NCBI GenBank assembly: GCA_019114885.1
Contig: DXEQ01000015.1
Location: forward strand, 1 to 18,677
Origin: Candidatus Anaerobutyricum stercoripullorum
GTDB taxonomy: Bacteria; Bacillota; Clostridia; Lachnospirales; Lachnospiraceae
DNA length: 18,677 bases
Direction: 5' to 3'
Under the pieces are notes generated by a model. It was not told where the DNA came from. It did no database searches and saw only the letters and a program-made list of their open reading frames with translations. This document shows positions 1-8,067 of this stretch, piece by piece (position 1 is the first letter of the stretch; each line of letters starts with the position of its first letter). The position numbers were made by a program, and so were the translations under genes.

Positions 1-37
1 GATGGGTCCTTTTCAGGCCTTTCATTGACTCAGCCAT
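1..37 (-). CDS. aspS: Aspartyl-tRNA synthetase, N-terminal fragment
   Basis: Only the first twelve codons are in the window (MAESMKGLKRTH), and the gene runs off the left edge. An AGGAGG lies about 10 nt before the ATG. The stretch GLKRTH close to the N-terminus is typical of bacterial AspRS, which charges tRNA-Asp in the cytoplasm. The order hemZ then aspS (often with hisS) is common in Clostridia and supports the call. hisS was considered, but its usual start is different. The identification rests on a very short peptide plus context. Confidence 0.65.
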   Translation of the reverse strand, partial: MAESMKGLKRTH

Positions 38-67
38 AGTATTCTGTCCTCCTAATATTACTCTGTA

Positions 68-661
68 TTAATGGATACCCAGACTGAACAGCATGCTGCA
101 CATGTCGTCAGACTGCGTTACCTTCTGAAAAGCTAAAAACACCTTCATGTCGTAATTCTTAACTTCTTCAATCATGATCGTGATTGCCGTCTCTATATCA
201 AAGGCACTGCGGTAGGCCCGGTTGGCAATCAATGCTCCAAATGCGTCACAGACCCGCAGAATGCGGGCGCACAAAGGAATATCGTCCTTTGTCAGATTAT
301 TGGGATAACCGCTCCCGTCCGCGTTCTCATGATGATAAAGAACAGCGGTCAGAACTTCCTCGTTATATCCGTGTTCTTTCAGGATGGCGTATCCCAGGGT
401 AGGGTGCAGCCTCACATAACGAAGCTCATCAATATTCAGCTTCGCCCCCTTCTCTTCATAAACATAAGAACGAAGCCGGAGCTTCCCGATATCGTGAACC
501 ATACCTGCCACTGCAAGATTGTGACACGTTTCTTCCGGCAGGTTCATCTCCCTGCCCACGAAACAGGCCAGATTACTGACCACGATCCCGTGGAGGATCG
601 CTTCTTCCAGAGAATCCTGCAGAGACGTCTCCACATCATGGACTCCATAAGCATATGCCAT
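68..661 (-). CDS. Small stand-alone HD-GYP domain phosphohydrolase
   Basis: This 197-aa protein is almost entirely one HD-GYP domain, a family that typically hydrolyses cyclic di-GMP. The metal-binding set is visible in order: H24, the HDIGK motif at 56-60, H86, the HHE motif at 110-112, GSGYP at 116-120, and D139. There is no signal peptide, membrane segment, receiver or other sensor domain, so it should be a cytoplasmic, stand-alone enzyme. The start follows the hemZ stop by 4 nt, with AGAGGA 7 nt upstream, so it is probably translated from the rel-MBL-hemZ mRNA. The full residue set predicts an active enzyme. The substrate (c-di-GMP or another nucleotide) cannot be settled from sequence. 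Confidence 0.85.
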   Translation of the reverse strand: MAYAYGVHDVETSLQDSLEEAILHGIVVSNLACFVGREMNLPEETCHNLAVAGMVHDIGKLRLRSYVYEEKGAKLNIDELRYVRLHPTLGYAILKEHGYNEEVLTAVLYHHENADGSGYPNNLTKDDIPLCARILRVCDAFGALIANRAYRSAFDIETAITIMIEEVKNYDMKVFLAFQKVTQSDDMCSMLFSLGIH

Positions 662-665
662 TCTC

Positions 666-2198
666 TTATCCTCTTTCTGTAAGAAACTTTCGTTTTCTTT
701 CTATCATCTCATCAATACGATTCACATAGTGGTCGATGTTCTTTACATTTTCCGTGCGCTCGATCCGGTTCTCCTTCGGATATACAAACTTGGTGGAGGC
801 GCCTGCTCCACAGGCTATAATATCCTGTTTTTCCTCCATAATCAAGATGTTATAGAGACATTCTTTTCCCGGAATACTGTATCCGATATTTTCAAGATTG
901 CCGGGGATATTCTTCTGCCGGTACATGTAATACGGAAGCATCCCCATCCTGCCGCAGAAATCGTCCACCAGACGCAGCATCTCATTGGTGCTCCCCTTAA
1001 CAAGACTCCGGTACCGGTCCATCTCCATATTCAGGTGCGCCGCCCGCTTGATCGCCAGCGAATGGACCGTGAGACTCTCCGGACGCATCGAAAAGATCTC
1101 CTCAAGCGTTCCCCGGACATGGGTGACGTCCTCGCCCGGCAGTCCCGTGATCATATCCATATTGATATTGGAAAAACCGGCCTCTCTTGCCAGAGAAAAA
1201 GCCTCTTTCACCTGTTTCACCGTGTGGTTTCGTCCAATCAGCCGCAGAGTCTCATCGTGCATGGTCTGCGGATTGATACTGATCCGGCCCACACCGGCGT
1301 CATATAAAATGTGCAGCTTTTCCGCGGTGACGCTGTCCGGCCTTCCGGCTTCCACGGTAAACTCCCGGGCCCTTTCCACCGGAAAAAGGCGGTGAATCTG
1401 CTCCATCAGATACGCGAGGGAAGAAGCGTCCAGCGCCGTCGGCGTTCCTCCTCCCACATAGACAGACGTCAGTCTCTTATGGGCACAGGCTTCAGACACA
1501 AAGGTAAGCTCCTTCGTGAGGGCCTTGAGATATCCTTCCATGCGGTCCCCGAACCGGGATACCGGAAACGAGGTAAAGGAACAGTACAGACAGGTGGTCG
1601 GACAGAAAGGAATCCCAATATAGAGACTGTATTCCTCCTCGTAGGGATGCGCCTCCAGAAAACGTTTCTCCCTCTGTGCCACCTGCACACAGAGACGGGC
1701 TTTCTGCCCGTCCGCCAGATACTCTTTCGCGAACCGTTCTTCCCACCGGGCCCGCTGCTCGTCTGTCGGGCCGTCCGCTTCCGTTCCCGGTACATTTGCC
1801 GCCGGACCGACAGTCTCCTCTTCCATCCACTTCATGACAATCTTTGTGGGACGGATGCCTGTGAGCATCCCCCACAGAAGAGTCCTTCCGGTATAGCCGG
1901 AAAACAGCCGGTACAGAAAGCGGCTGACTTCATTGCGGCACGCCTTGTGATCGCGGTAATCGCAGCAGATGGTCTCCTCCGTGCGCTTCCCGCTCCGGTC
2001 GGACAGAGTTCCTCTTATCTTCCGATCTTCATAAATCAGGGAGAGAAAACGTACTGATTCCTCTCCTTCTTCTTCGGCAGACAGCCGGGCAAATTCACTT
2101 TCAGAAACGGCGACAATCTTCTCCCGCTCAAAAAACGCGAGAGCGATCGCCCGCACATCGTAATCGTATTCTACATCGTTCTGGTACAAATATATCAT
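666..2198 (-). CDS. hemZ: Coproporphyrinogen dehydrogenase HemZ (radical SAM)
   Basis: This 510-aa radical SAM protein belongs to the HemZ/HemN-like family, linked to oxygen-independent coproporphyrinogen III oxidation. The 4Fe-4S motif CxxxCxxC is at C199, C203 and C206 (FCPTTCLYCSF), followed by the SAM-binding GGGTPT at 249-254. The N-terminal part with LTGIRPTK at about 112-119 is typical of HemZ and separates it from HemN/HemW. A Gly/Pro/acidic linker at about 130-155 looks longer than usual. The frame opens earlier at a TTG (2216) that overlaps the MBL gene. I prefer the ATG at 2198 because MIYLYQND matches HemZ N-termini and GGAAAG lies 8 nt upstream. True haem-pathway activity of clostridial HemZ is uncertain, and no other haem gene is in the window. 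Confidence 0.9.
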   Translation of the reverse strand: MIYLYQNDVEYDYDVRAIALAFFEREKIVAVSESEFARLSAEEEGEESVRFLSLIYEDRKIRGTLSDRSGKRTEETICCDYRDHKACRNEVSRFLYRLFSGYTGRTLLWGMLTGIRPTKIVMKWMEEETVGPAANVPGTEADGPTDEQRARWEERFAKEYLADGQKARLCVQVAQREKRFLEAHPYEEEYSLYIGIPFCPTTCLYCSFTSFPVSRFGDRMEGYLKALTKELTFVSEACAHKRLTSVYVGGGTPTALDASSLAYLMEQIHRLFPVERAREFTVEAGRPDSVTAEKLHILYDAGVGRISINPQTMHDETLRLIGRNHTVKQVKEAFSLAREAGFSNINMDMITGLPGEDVTHVRGTLEEIFSMRPESLTVHSLAIKRAAHLNMEMDRYRSLVKGSTNEMLRLVDDFCGRMGMLPYYMYRQKNIPGNLENIGYSIPGKECLYNILIMEEKQDIIACGAGASTKFVYPKENRIERTENVKNIDHYVNRIDEMIERKRKFLTERG

Positions 2199-2202
2199 CG
2201 TC

Positions 2203-2853
2203 TTATCTTTCCACAAACGGATTGGTGGCTCTCTCTTCCCCGATGGTCGTGGACGGTCCGTGTCCCGGGAAGACTACAACCGGATCCGGCAGAGACATCA
2301 CCGTCTCGTTGAGAGACTTAAGAAGCGTCCGGGCGTCTCCTGTCGGAAAATCCGTCCTTCCGATACTGCCGGCAAACAGCGTATCTCCGGAAAACAGCCA
2401 GCCTTCCTCCGCAAAATAGTAGCAGCAGCTTCCAAGCGTATGGCCCGGTGTATACAGGCACTGGCATCTGTGTTTGGAGGTCACCTCAAAAATCTGTTTG
2501 TCCTCGATCATCATGTTGGCGTGAGTCGTGTAACCCGGTCCGCCGAACATCGGACTCAGATTGTAATCCTTGACCATGAGCACTTCCTGTTCCGGCTTCG
2601 CGGCGTACACCCGCAGCTTCCACGGATCATAATGCTCCCGCAGTCCCTCCAGACCGCCGATATGGTCGTGATGTCCATGGGTCAGCAGGACGCTGTCCAG
2701 AGTGTATCCATTGTCTTCCAGAAAATGTATCAGCTCCTCCGGGCTTCCTGCCGGGTCGATGATGATGGCTTCCTTAATCTCATCATCCATCAAAATGTAA
2801 GTATTGGTATCAATAGGCCCGAGCTGGGCACATGCGATCTTTAATTCACCCAC
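2203..2853 (-). CDS. MBL-fold metallo-hydrolase (glyoxalase II-like)
   Basis: This 216-aa metallo-beta-lactamase-fold hydrolase has the dinuclear metal ligands of the glyoxalase II-like branch. THGHHDHIGG puts ligands at H59, H61, D63 and H64, with further ligands at H137 (PGHT), D157 (SGDTLF) and H198 (PGHG). It is a single cytoplasmic domain with no signal peptide. The start is GTG at 2853 with GGAGG 8 nt upstream; there is no equally good ATG. It lies 40 nt after the rel stop and slightly beyond the hemZ ATG, so it sits within the operon. Glyoxalase II-type thioester hydrolysis is the family guess; the substrate is unknown. Confidence 0.87.
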   Translation of the reverse strand: MGELKIACAQLGPIDTNTYILMDDEIKEAIIIDPAGSPEELIHFLEDNGYTLDSVLLTHGHHDHIGGLEGLREHYDPWKLRVYAAKPEQEVLMVKDYNLSPMFGGPGYTTHANMMIEDKQIFEVTSKHRCQCLYTPGHTLGSCCYYFAEEGWLFSGDTLFAGSIGRTDFPTGDARTLLKSLNETVMSLPDPVVVFPGHGPSTTIGEERATNPFVER

Positions 2854-2893
2854 TGGTAATTCCTCCGTAATATTTTCATAAAATGTGTTCCTG

Positions 2894-5173
2894 TCAGCCG
2901 GCGTTTCTCTCGATATCTATGACGCTCTCCACATTTCTGAGCTTCTTGATGATATGATTGAGCTCCTCAATGCCGCTGATCTCAAAAGACAGCGAGATGG
3001 TGGCCAGCTCCTGCTTGCTTGTCTTGATATTGACGGACTTAAGATCTACCTTAAGTTCCATAAAAATCTTGGAAATGTCCAGCAAAATCCCCGTCCGGTT
3101 ATGGGCGTACAGACAGATCTCTGTGAGATAGAGCTCTCCGCCCTTCTCCACCGCGTCCACTTCCCACTCCGCGTCGATCAGCCGGGAGCGGTCGCTCTCC
3201 GGCATACAGAGGATATTGACGCAGTCTGTTCTGTGTATGGAAATACCCCGGCCTCTGGTGACAAAGCCGATGATCTCGTCTCCCGGCACCGGACTGCAGC
3301 ACTTGGAAAAGCGGACGGAAAGGTCGTGAATCCCCTTCACCGTGATGCCGGATTTCTTGCGAATCTTGGTCGGCTTCTTTTCGGACCTGTTTTTCTCAGA
3401 AATCTCCATGAGCGCCTGCTCGTCCGTCATCTCTTTACGGTGTGCTTTTTCATACTCTTCCACCAGCTTGTTGACAACCTGACCTTCTTTTAAACCGCCG
3501 TGTCCCACGGCCGCCAGCACGGAATCCCATGTCTTGAGACCGTATTTCTGCATACACTTCTTCATGTATTCCGGCTTCGTGTAATCGCTCAGCGTGATTC
3601 CTCTCGCCTTGCTGTACTTGTCAATGAGCTCGCGCCCTTTTAAAATGTTCTCCTCCTTGAACTGGGATTTGAACCACTGATTGATCTTGGTCTTTGCCTG
3701 GGAGCTCTTCACGATGGAGAGCCAGTCCCGGCTTGGCCCGTTGGAATTCTGCGACGTGATGATCTCCACCCTGTCGCCGTTCTGAATCTTGTAATCGATC
3801 GGCACCTGACGTCCGTTGACTCTGGCACCCACCATCTTGTTCCCCACTGCCGTGTGTATCATATAAGCGAAATCAATCGGCACGGAGCCCGCCGGCAGAG
3901 TCTTCACATCTCCCCGCGGGGTGAAACAGTATACCTGTTCGGCAAACAGATCCAGGTCCGTCTTCAGCATGGCTAAAAACTCCCGGTTATCTGACATATC
4001 CTGCTGCCATTCCAGAATCTGGCGCAGCCAGCTTAACTTCTCTTCTTCTTTATTAATATTGCCGCCGCCCTCTTTATATTTCCAGTGGGCCGCAATACCG
4101 TACTCGGCGGTACGGTGCATCTCAAAGGTACGTATCTGCACTTCAAAAGGTGTTCCCGAGGAACCGATGAGTGTGGTGTGAAGCGACTGATACATGTTCT
4201 CCTTCGGCATGGCGATATAGTCTTTGAATCGTCCCGGAATCGGCTTATACATCTCATGGATAACGCCCAGCGCCGCATAACAGTCCCGCACGGTCTCCAC
4301 CTTGATGCGGACTGCAAAAATATCATAGATCTGGTCCAGTGTCTTGTGCTGGTTGCGCATCTTCTTATAAATACTGAACAGATGCTTCACCCTGCCGTCC
4401 ACTTCCGCCTTGATACCGGCCTCCTCGATATGCGACCGCACTTCCTCGATGATGGCGTCCACAAAAGCCTTGCGCTCTTCCTTATTGGAATTGAGCTTCT
4501 CCTCCAGTTCCGCGTAGATCTCCGGTTCCAGATATTTCAGGGAAAGGTCATCCAGCTCGATCTTGATCTTGGAAATTCCCAGCCGATGGGCGATCGGCGC
4601 ATAAATATCCATGGTCTCTCTGGCCTTCTCCTTCTGCTTCTCCGGCTTCATATACTGAAGAGTCCGCATATTGTGCAGACGGTCGGCAAGCTTAATCAGA
4701 ATCACCCGAATGTCCTTGGCCATGGCCAGAAACATCTTTCTCAGATTCTCGGCCTGGATATCCATCTTGTCATGGGAATAGGACAGCTGTCCCAGCTTCG
4801 TGACCCCGTCAACCAGAAGGGCCACCTCCTCATTGAACTCTCTGGTGATATCATCCAGGGTGTAATCCGTATCCTCCACCACGTCATGAAGGATACCGGC
4901 GACAATGGTCTCCTTGTCAAGCTCCAGTTCCGCCAGAATGATCCCCACGCAAAGGGGGTGGATGATATACGGCTCTCCCGACTTCCTCTTCTGTCCCTCA
5001 TGGGCCTTACACGCCAGGTGCCAGGCCTTCTCGATCATGGATAGATCTGTGGAAGGGTGATACTGACGAACTGCCTTTATCAACCGGTTGTGGAGCACTT
5101 CCGGATCCGTAAAATCCTTTGGCTGACTGATCTCTTTCTGCATTCTGCTTACTTTTTGTTTCTGGGCATCCAT
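2894..5173 (-). CDS. relA: Bifunctional (p)ppGpp synthetase/hydrolase, Rel/RSH family
   Basis: This 759-aa long RSH protein makes and degrades the stringent-response alarmone (p)ppGpp on ribosomes in the cytoplasm. The domain order is complete: HD hydrolase (about 45-200, H72 and HDVVEDT at 96-102), synthetase (about 240-365, RFKDYIAMPK at 315-324 and YQSLHTT), TGS (about 412-473), a Cys-containing zinc-finger region (KCCSPVPGD at 624-632) and a C-terminal ACT domain (about 684-756). The RxKD form in the synthetase, rather than ExDD, is the one known in bifunctional Rel enzymes, and the intact HD motif agrees. It is the first gene of the rel-MBL-hemZ-HD-aspS unit with its own promoter. The start at 5173 has only a weak purine-rich RBS. 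Confidence 0.96.
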   Translation of the reverse strand: MDAQKQKVSRMQKEISQPKDFTDPEVLHNRLIKAVRQYHPSTDLSMIEKAWHLACKAHEGQKRKSGEPYIIHPLCVGIILAELELDKETIVAGILHDVVEDTDYTLDDITREFNEEVALLVDGVTKLGQLSYSHDKMDIQAENLRKMFLAMAKDIRVILIKLADRLHNMRTLQYMKPEKQKEKARETMDIYAPIAHRLGISKIKIELDDLSLKYLEPEIYAELEEKLNSNKEERKAFVDAIIEEVRSHIEEAGIKAEVDGRVKHLFSIYKKMRNQHKTLDQIYDIFAVRIKVETVRDCYAALGVIHEMYKPIPGRFKDYIAMPKENMYQSLHTTLIGSSGTPFEVQIRTFEMHRTAEYGIAAHWKYKEGGGNINKEEEKLSWLRQILEWQQDMSDNREFLAMLKTDLDLFAEQVYCFTPRGDVKTLPAGSVPIDFAYMIHTAVGNKMVGARVNGRQVPIDYKIQNGDRVEIITSQNSNGPSRDWLSIVKSSQAKTKINQWFKSQFKEENILKGRELIDKYSKARGITLSDYTKPEYMKKCMQKYGLKTWDSVLAAVGHGGLKEGQVVNKLVEEYEKAHRKEMTDEQALMEISEKNRSEKKPTKIRKKSGITVKGIHDLSVRFSKCCSPVPGDEIIGFVTRGRGISIHRTDCVNILCMPESDRSRLIDAEWEVDAVEKGGELYLTEICLYAHNRTGILLDISKIFMELKVDLKSVNIKTSKQELATISLSFEISGIEELNHIIKKLRNVESVIDIERNAG

Positions 5174-5204
5174 ACTCTCTCACCACACTTCTCAAGTCTG
5201 ACAT

Positions 5205-5233
5205 GGCGGCGGCCGGCCAGACCGGTCGCCGCC
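5205..5233 (-). other. GC-rich stem-loop in the rel 5' leader
   Basis: On the minus strand GGCGGCG pairs with CGCCGCC, then after one mismatch CCGG pairs with CCGG around a 5-nt loop. It lies between the rel promoter and the ATG, about 30 nt before the start codon. No T-run follows, so it is not a terminator. A role in translation or mRNA stability is only inferred. Confidence 0.55.
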
Positions 5234-5277
5234 GGGTTGTGAAAGCCGCTTCGGGCTTCCATGGTAAATTAGAATTA

Positions 5278-5306
5278 ATTGTACACCAAATTCCGGCATT
5301 ATGCAA
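5278..5306 (-). promoter_or_regulatory. Sigma-A type promoter of the rel operon
   Basis: The minus strand reads TTGCAT, a 17-bp spacer, then TACAAT. The predicted transcription start is near 5271, giving a leader of about 100 nt that holds the stem-loop at 5205-5233. Confidence 0.75.
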
Positions 5307-5348
5307 GAGTTGGGTATTTTTGCGGGATTTTTATAATTTTTTGCCAGG

Positions 5349-5393
5349 GCAAAAAATCCCGGCCTGCGGGGCATGTCCCCCACAGGCCGGGAT
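5349..5393 (-). terminator. Strong intrinsic terminator after the secreted-protein genes
   Basis: A 16-bp stem with one G·T wobble (ATCCCGGCCTG at one arm, CAGGCCGGGAT at the other) has a 6-nt loop and is followed by TTTTTT on the minus strand. It lies about 40 nt after the stop of the gene at 5431 and separates that unit from the rel promoter. Just beyond it TTTTTTGCC and GGCAAAAAA form a further inverted repeat. Confidence 0.92.
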
Positions 5394-5430
5394 GCGTTCA
5401 TCGGTCAGATGTATGGCCTTTTACCGTTAT

Positions 5431-6639
5431 TTATCGAATGGTAACCTTCTTTACTTTGCTGTAGCTTCCGTAGAAGGTCTGTCCGCGGTATGTCTTGAAT
5501 GCACGGACTCTCACGTAATATTTCTTGTTTTTCAGCTTACGGATGACCGCTTTGGACTTGCTGGCATTTACCGTAACTGTTTTGGCCTTCTTAAGACTCT
5601 TCTTTGTTCCGTAAGTCACCTGATAGCCGGCTGCACCGGAAATCTTCTTCCAGGTTACCGTAGCCTTCTTACCCTTTTTGGCTGCTTTTACTTTTTTGAT
5701 CTTAACCTTTGCAACGGAAGGTTTGGTCAGGTTTGCGTACTGGTTCTCCAGAGCAGTCAGCGTCGCTGCGTTGGAAACAGCCTTCTGTTCAGCCGGAGTC
5801 AAAGCGTTGAACGCTGCCCGTGCCGCATCGATGGCCGCTCCGTTGGATGTTGTGGCGGAACCAATCCTGGCGATCTGCGCTGCCACAGCGTCCGCTGCAG
5901 CGGATTTGGTGAGGGTGAGGGTGTACTTACCGTTACTGTATACAGATAATATATATGTTTTACCTGCTGTCAGATTGGCGGATACGGAAGAGGTATACTT
6001 GCCTTCTGTCTCTTTATAATCAGTAATCTCCCCGTTCACAGCAGAGATACTCATGCTGACATTTTTATAATTTGAATCTTTTACATTAAACGTATAGGCT
6101 CCCGTCACCGACGGCACAAAGGCAAACTGTGTACCTTTATTCGCTTTCTGAGTCACATTCTCTCTGAACGACGCGTCTGTTATGGAGAAATAAGACACTG
6201 CAGAACTGTTGCTATAAGCTAAAATATAGTAAGTCTCTGCCTTATCTGAATAAATAACAGCTCCATCATAGTCGTCAGTATATTCATTATAATAATATTT
6301 TCTTTCTCCTGCACTATTATAAAAGCAGTAAGAAACCCAACCCTGTTCTTCTCCGTTTTTCGCATCATTGAACCGTACTACCTGGTTCGCCGCCAATGAT
6401 AATTTGTATACTTTAAAATCATCAACACGGAAATCTACGTTCACTGTGGAACCGACGCTGATAGCCTGGGCGCCGGCCATCTCAGCAGCAGTCAGTTTAT
6501 AATTATCATTCTCATCTGTCGAAGGATAATAATAGAACAGGTCAACCTTCGCATCCTCTGCCTGTCTGGCGTCCACGCTCATCGGCGCCAACACTGCCAG
6601 AAATAACACTCCAAGCAATGGAAATAAATATTTTCTCAT
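5431..6639 (-). CDS. Secreted protein with PPC-like and C-terminal Fn3 domains
   Basis: This 402-aa protein is predicted to be exported: residues 1-24 form a signal peptide (basic MRKY, hydrophobic core FPLLGVLFLAVLA, small residues near SVDA). Residues about 30-245 are Tyr/Asn/Ser-rich beta segments resembling prepeptidase-C-like (PPC) sandwiches. Residues 248-302 are an Ala-rich helical linker (IDAARAAFNALTPAEQKAV). The rest, 308-402, is a very Lys-rich fibronectin III domain ending at VKKVTIR. There is no LPXTG, SLH or catalytic motif, so it would be released or held by charge. I chose ATG 6639, not the upstream in-frame 6666, because AAAGGAG lies 6 nt before it. It follows its paralogue by 34 nt. 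The exact role is unknown. Confidence 0.82.
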   Translation of the reverse strand: MRKYLFPLLGVLFLAVLAPMSVDARQAEDAKVDLFYYYPSTDENDNYKLTAAEMAGAQAISVGSTVNVDFRVDDFKVYKLSLAANQVVRFNDAKNGEEQGWVSYCFYNSAGERKYYYNEYTDDYDGAVIYSDKAETYYILAYSNSSAVSYFSITDASFRENVTQKANKGTQFAFVPSVTGAYTFNVKDSNYKNVSMSISAVNGEITDYKETEGKYTSSVSANLTAGKTYILSVYSNGKYTLTLTKSAAADAVAAQIARIGSATTSNGAAIDAARAAFNALTPAEQKAVSNAATLTALENQYANLTKPSVAKVKIKKVKAAKKGKKATVTWKKISGAAGYQVTYGTKKSLKKAKTVTVNASKSKAVIRKLKNKKYYVRVRAFKTYRGQTFYGSYSKVKKVTIR

Positions 6640-6673
6640 AATAGTCTCCTTTCTCACGGATTTCACACTGTAT

Positions 6674-7687
6674 TTACCGTACCGTAACCTTCAATGTCTT
6701 GCTGTAGCCGCCGTAATAACGTGCGCCTTCTACATTTCTGTAGGCTCTTACTTTTACGAAATATTTCTTTCCTCTTTTCAGCTTCTTCAAGGTTACTTTG
6801 GCCTTCTTTGCGGATACGTTGACGCTCTTGGCCTTCTTGAAGTTCTTCTTTATGGAGTAGGTCACCTGATAGCCGTCCACGCCGGAGGCCTTCTTCCAGG
6901 TAATCACTGCCTTCTTCGCCTTTTTGGAGACTGCCTTCTTCGCCTTCACACTGGCAACGGAAACAGCCGGTTTCTGCGTCAGAGACAGCGTGTATGGATT
7001 ATAGTTTCCACCACTGTACACGTTTATCGCATAGCAAGTTCCTGCCTGGAGATTGGCCGTTACCTCCTCATACCCGAAACCGGAAGTCCATTTCAGATCC
7101 TTGCTCTTCAAACTGCTAAAATAATCTCTCTTCATCATTCCGATGTAAAGGCCCGGGTTTACCTCATCGTCCGAGGAGGATACCCGGAACGTATACTGTC
7201 CGGATAAGGAAGGGGTATAATAATAAACATTATCTCCCCATCCATCGGCCTTCGTCACATTTCCGGTAAAGGTCTGTCCGGCCCGGATGGTTGCCTGCTC
7301 TGCTTCGTCCTCATAATGACTGAAATAAAGATAAATCGTCTCGTTTTTTACAGCATAATAATTATCACGTTCACCATATGGACTATTTCCTTCAGAGTCA
7401 TAGAATGTCACATCACACTCTTTCGAATCGATATAATAACTCTGTCCCGCAGTGACATTCATCTGATAATAGCCCACACCGCCAGTGGAGTAAGAATCTT
7501 CATAGCCACCCTCCGGTGTACCCGCATGATATACACGTGCCGGAATCGTCACCGTGGACCCGATATTCACCGTACCTTTCAGCTCAATGGTGGAATCCCA
7601 CGGAACTGACGCCGCGTCTACATTCGTACCATACACAGGAATTGCCAGCATGCACAGACATGCCGCCGTCACAAAAAACTTTCTCAT
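6674..7687 (-). CDS. Secreted Fn3-domain protein, paralogue of the next gene
   Basis: This 337-aa predicted extracellular protein has a signal peptide at residues 1-25 with likely cleavage after TNVDA. Two beta-rich PPC-like segments follow (about 30-140 and 145-238, the second with TPSLSGQYTF and NLQAGTCYAINVYSGG). A Lys-rich Fn3 domain (about 245-337, GYQVTYSIKKNFKKAKS) ends the protein. Its C-terminal domain aligns closely with that of the downstream gene, but it lacks the Ala-rich helical linker. ATG 7687 has AAAGGAG 6 nt upstream. It is the first gene of a two-gene unit with a promoter at 7900-7928. No cell-wall anchor or enzyme motif is visible; carbohydrate or surface binding is a guess from the domain types. 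Confidence 0.82.
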   Translation of the reverse strand: MRKFFVTAACLCMLAIPVYGTNVDAASVPWDSTIELKGTVNIGSTVTIPARVYHAGTPEGGYEDSYSTGGVGYYQMNVTAGQSYYIDSKECDVTFYDSEGNSPYGERDNYYAVKNETIYLYFSHYEDEAEQATIRAGQTFTGNVTKADGWGDNVYYYTPSLSGQYTFRVSSSDDEVNPGLYIGMMKRDYFSSLKSKDLKWTSGFGYEEVTANLQAGTCYAINVYSGGNYNPYTLSLTQKPAVSVASVKAKKAVSKKAKKAVITWKKASGVDGYQVTYSIKKNFKKAKSVNVSAKKAKVTLKKLKRGKKYFVKVRAYRNVEGARYYGGYSKTLKVTVR

Positions 7688-7718
7688 AGTCTTCTCCTTT
7701 CACTCAATTCAGATTGCA

Positions 7719-7799
7719 TCATGTTTCCATACATCTGCTTGTACGATCATCCGCTCCCTGCCGCAGCAGCTCCGCCTTCCGTCCGCGGTACATCTCCAT
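7719..7799 (-). CDS. Possible 26-codon upstream ORF in the secreted-protein leader
   Basis: Within the leader between the promoter and the gene at 7687, AAGGAGG is followed 10 nt later by an ATG that opens 26 codons (start MEMYRGRK, ending RCMET). A second, overlapping ATG just upstream in another frame gives a 19-codon frame (MNNGDVPR). The ribosome site is better than chance, but the peptide resembles nothing I know. It may be a leader peptide or a chance frame. Confidence 0.25.
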   Translation of the reverse strand: MEMYRGRKAELLRQGADDRTSRCMET

Positions 7800-7899
7800 T
7801 ATTCATTCCCCTCCTTACATGGAAAGGTACCCACAAGATACAGGCAAGAGGCAGATCATCTCATGATGGGTTGTCCGTTCTGATAACCTATCTGCGTCC

Positions 7900-7928
7900 A
7901 TTATACTATTTTTGGTTATATCGCACAA
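7900..7928 (-). promoter_or_regulatory. Promoter of the two secreted-protein genes
   Basis: The minus strand reads TTGTGC, a 17-bp spacer, then TATAAT. The perfect -10 and weak -35 suggest dependence on an activator. The predicted start near 7893 leaves a leader of about 205 nt before ATG 7687. Confidence 0.7.
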
Positions 7929-8067
7929 CCTGTGACAGGAATTGTGACGTAATTTCTTTACATTTTGTTCATAAAAAATTTACATATCAGAATAGTTATG
8001 TTGGTTTTGTATGCTTTGTGTGGCTTTGCACACATTTTTATACCTATTTTGTACAAACCCGCTCATT

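Larger units (their letters stand above)
7688..8067. other. 380-bp intergenic region upstream of the secreted-protein genes
   Basis: This AT-rich spacer holds the promoter at 7900-7928, a direct repeat of TGTGAC just upstream of its -35, and a leader of about 200 nt with a possible short ORF. No known riboswitch core (including c-di-GMP types) and no convincing terminator for the regulator gene ending at 8068 were found. Confidence 0.6.

Noticed and set aside
4085..5044. 319-codon plus-strand open frame
   Set aside because: It is antisense to the well-supported rel gene, without RBS or domain.
5337..5356. TTTTTTGCC-AG-GGCAAAAAA inverted repeat
   Set aside because: It is mostly A/T tracts next to the strong terminator; best seen as part of that terminator's tail, not a separate element.
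7688..7893. c-di-GMP or other riboswitch in the secreted-protein leader
   Set aside because: I looked for the conserved core motifs and did not find them.
8017..8039. TGTGTG-N6-CACACA hairpin with T-run on the plus strand
   Set aside because: The stem is short and A/T-poorly stacked, and no plus-strand gene precedes it; probably chance.
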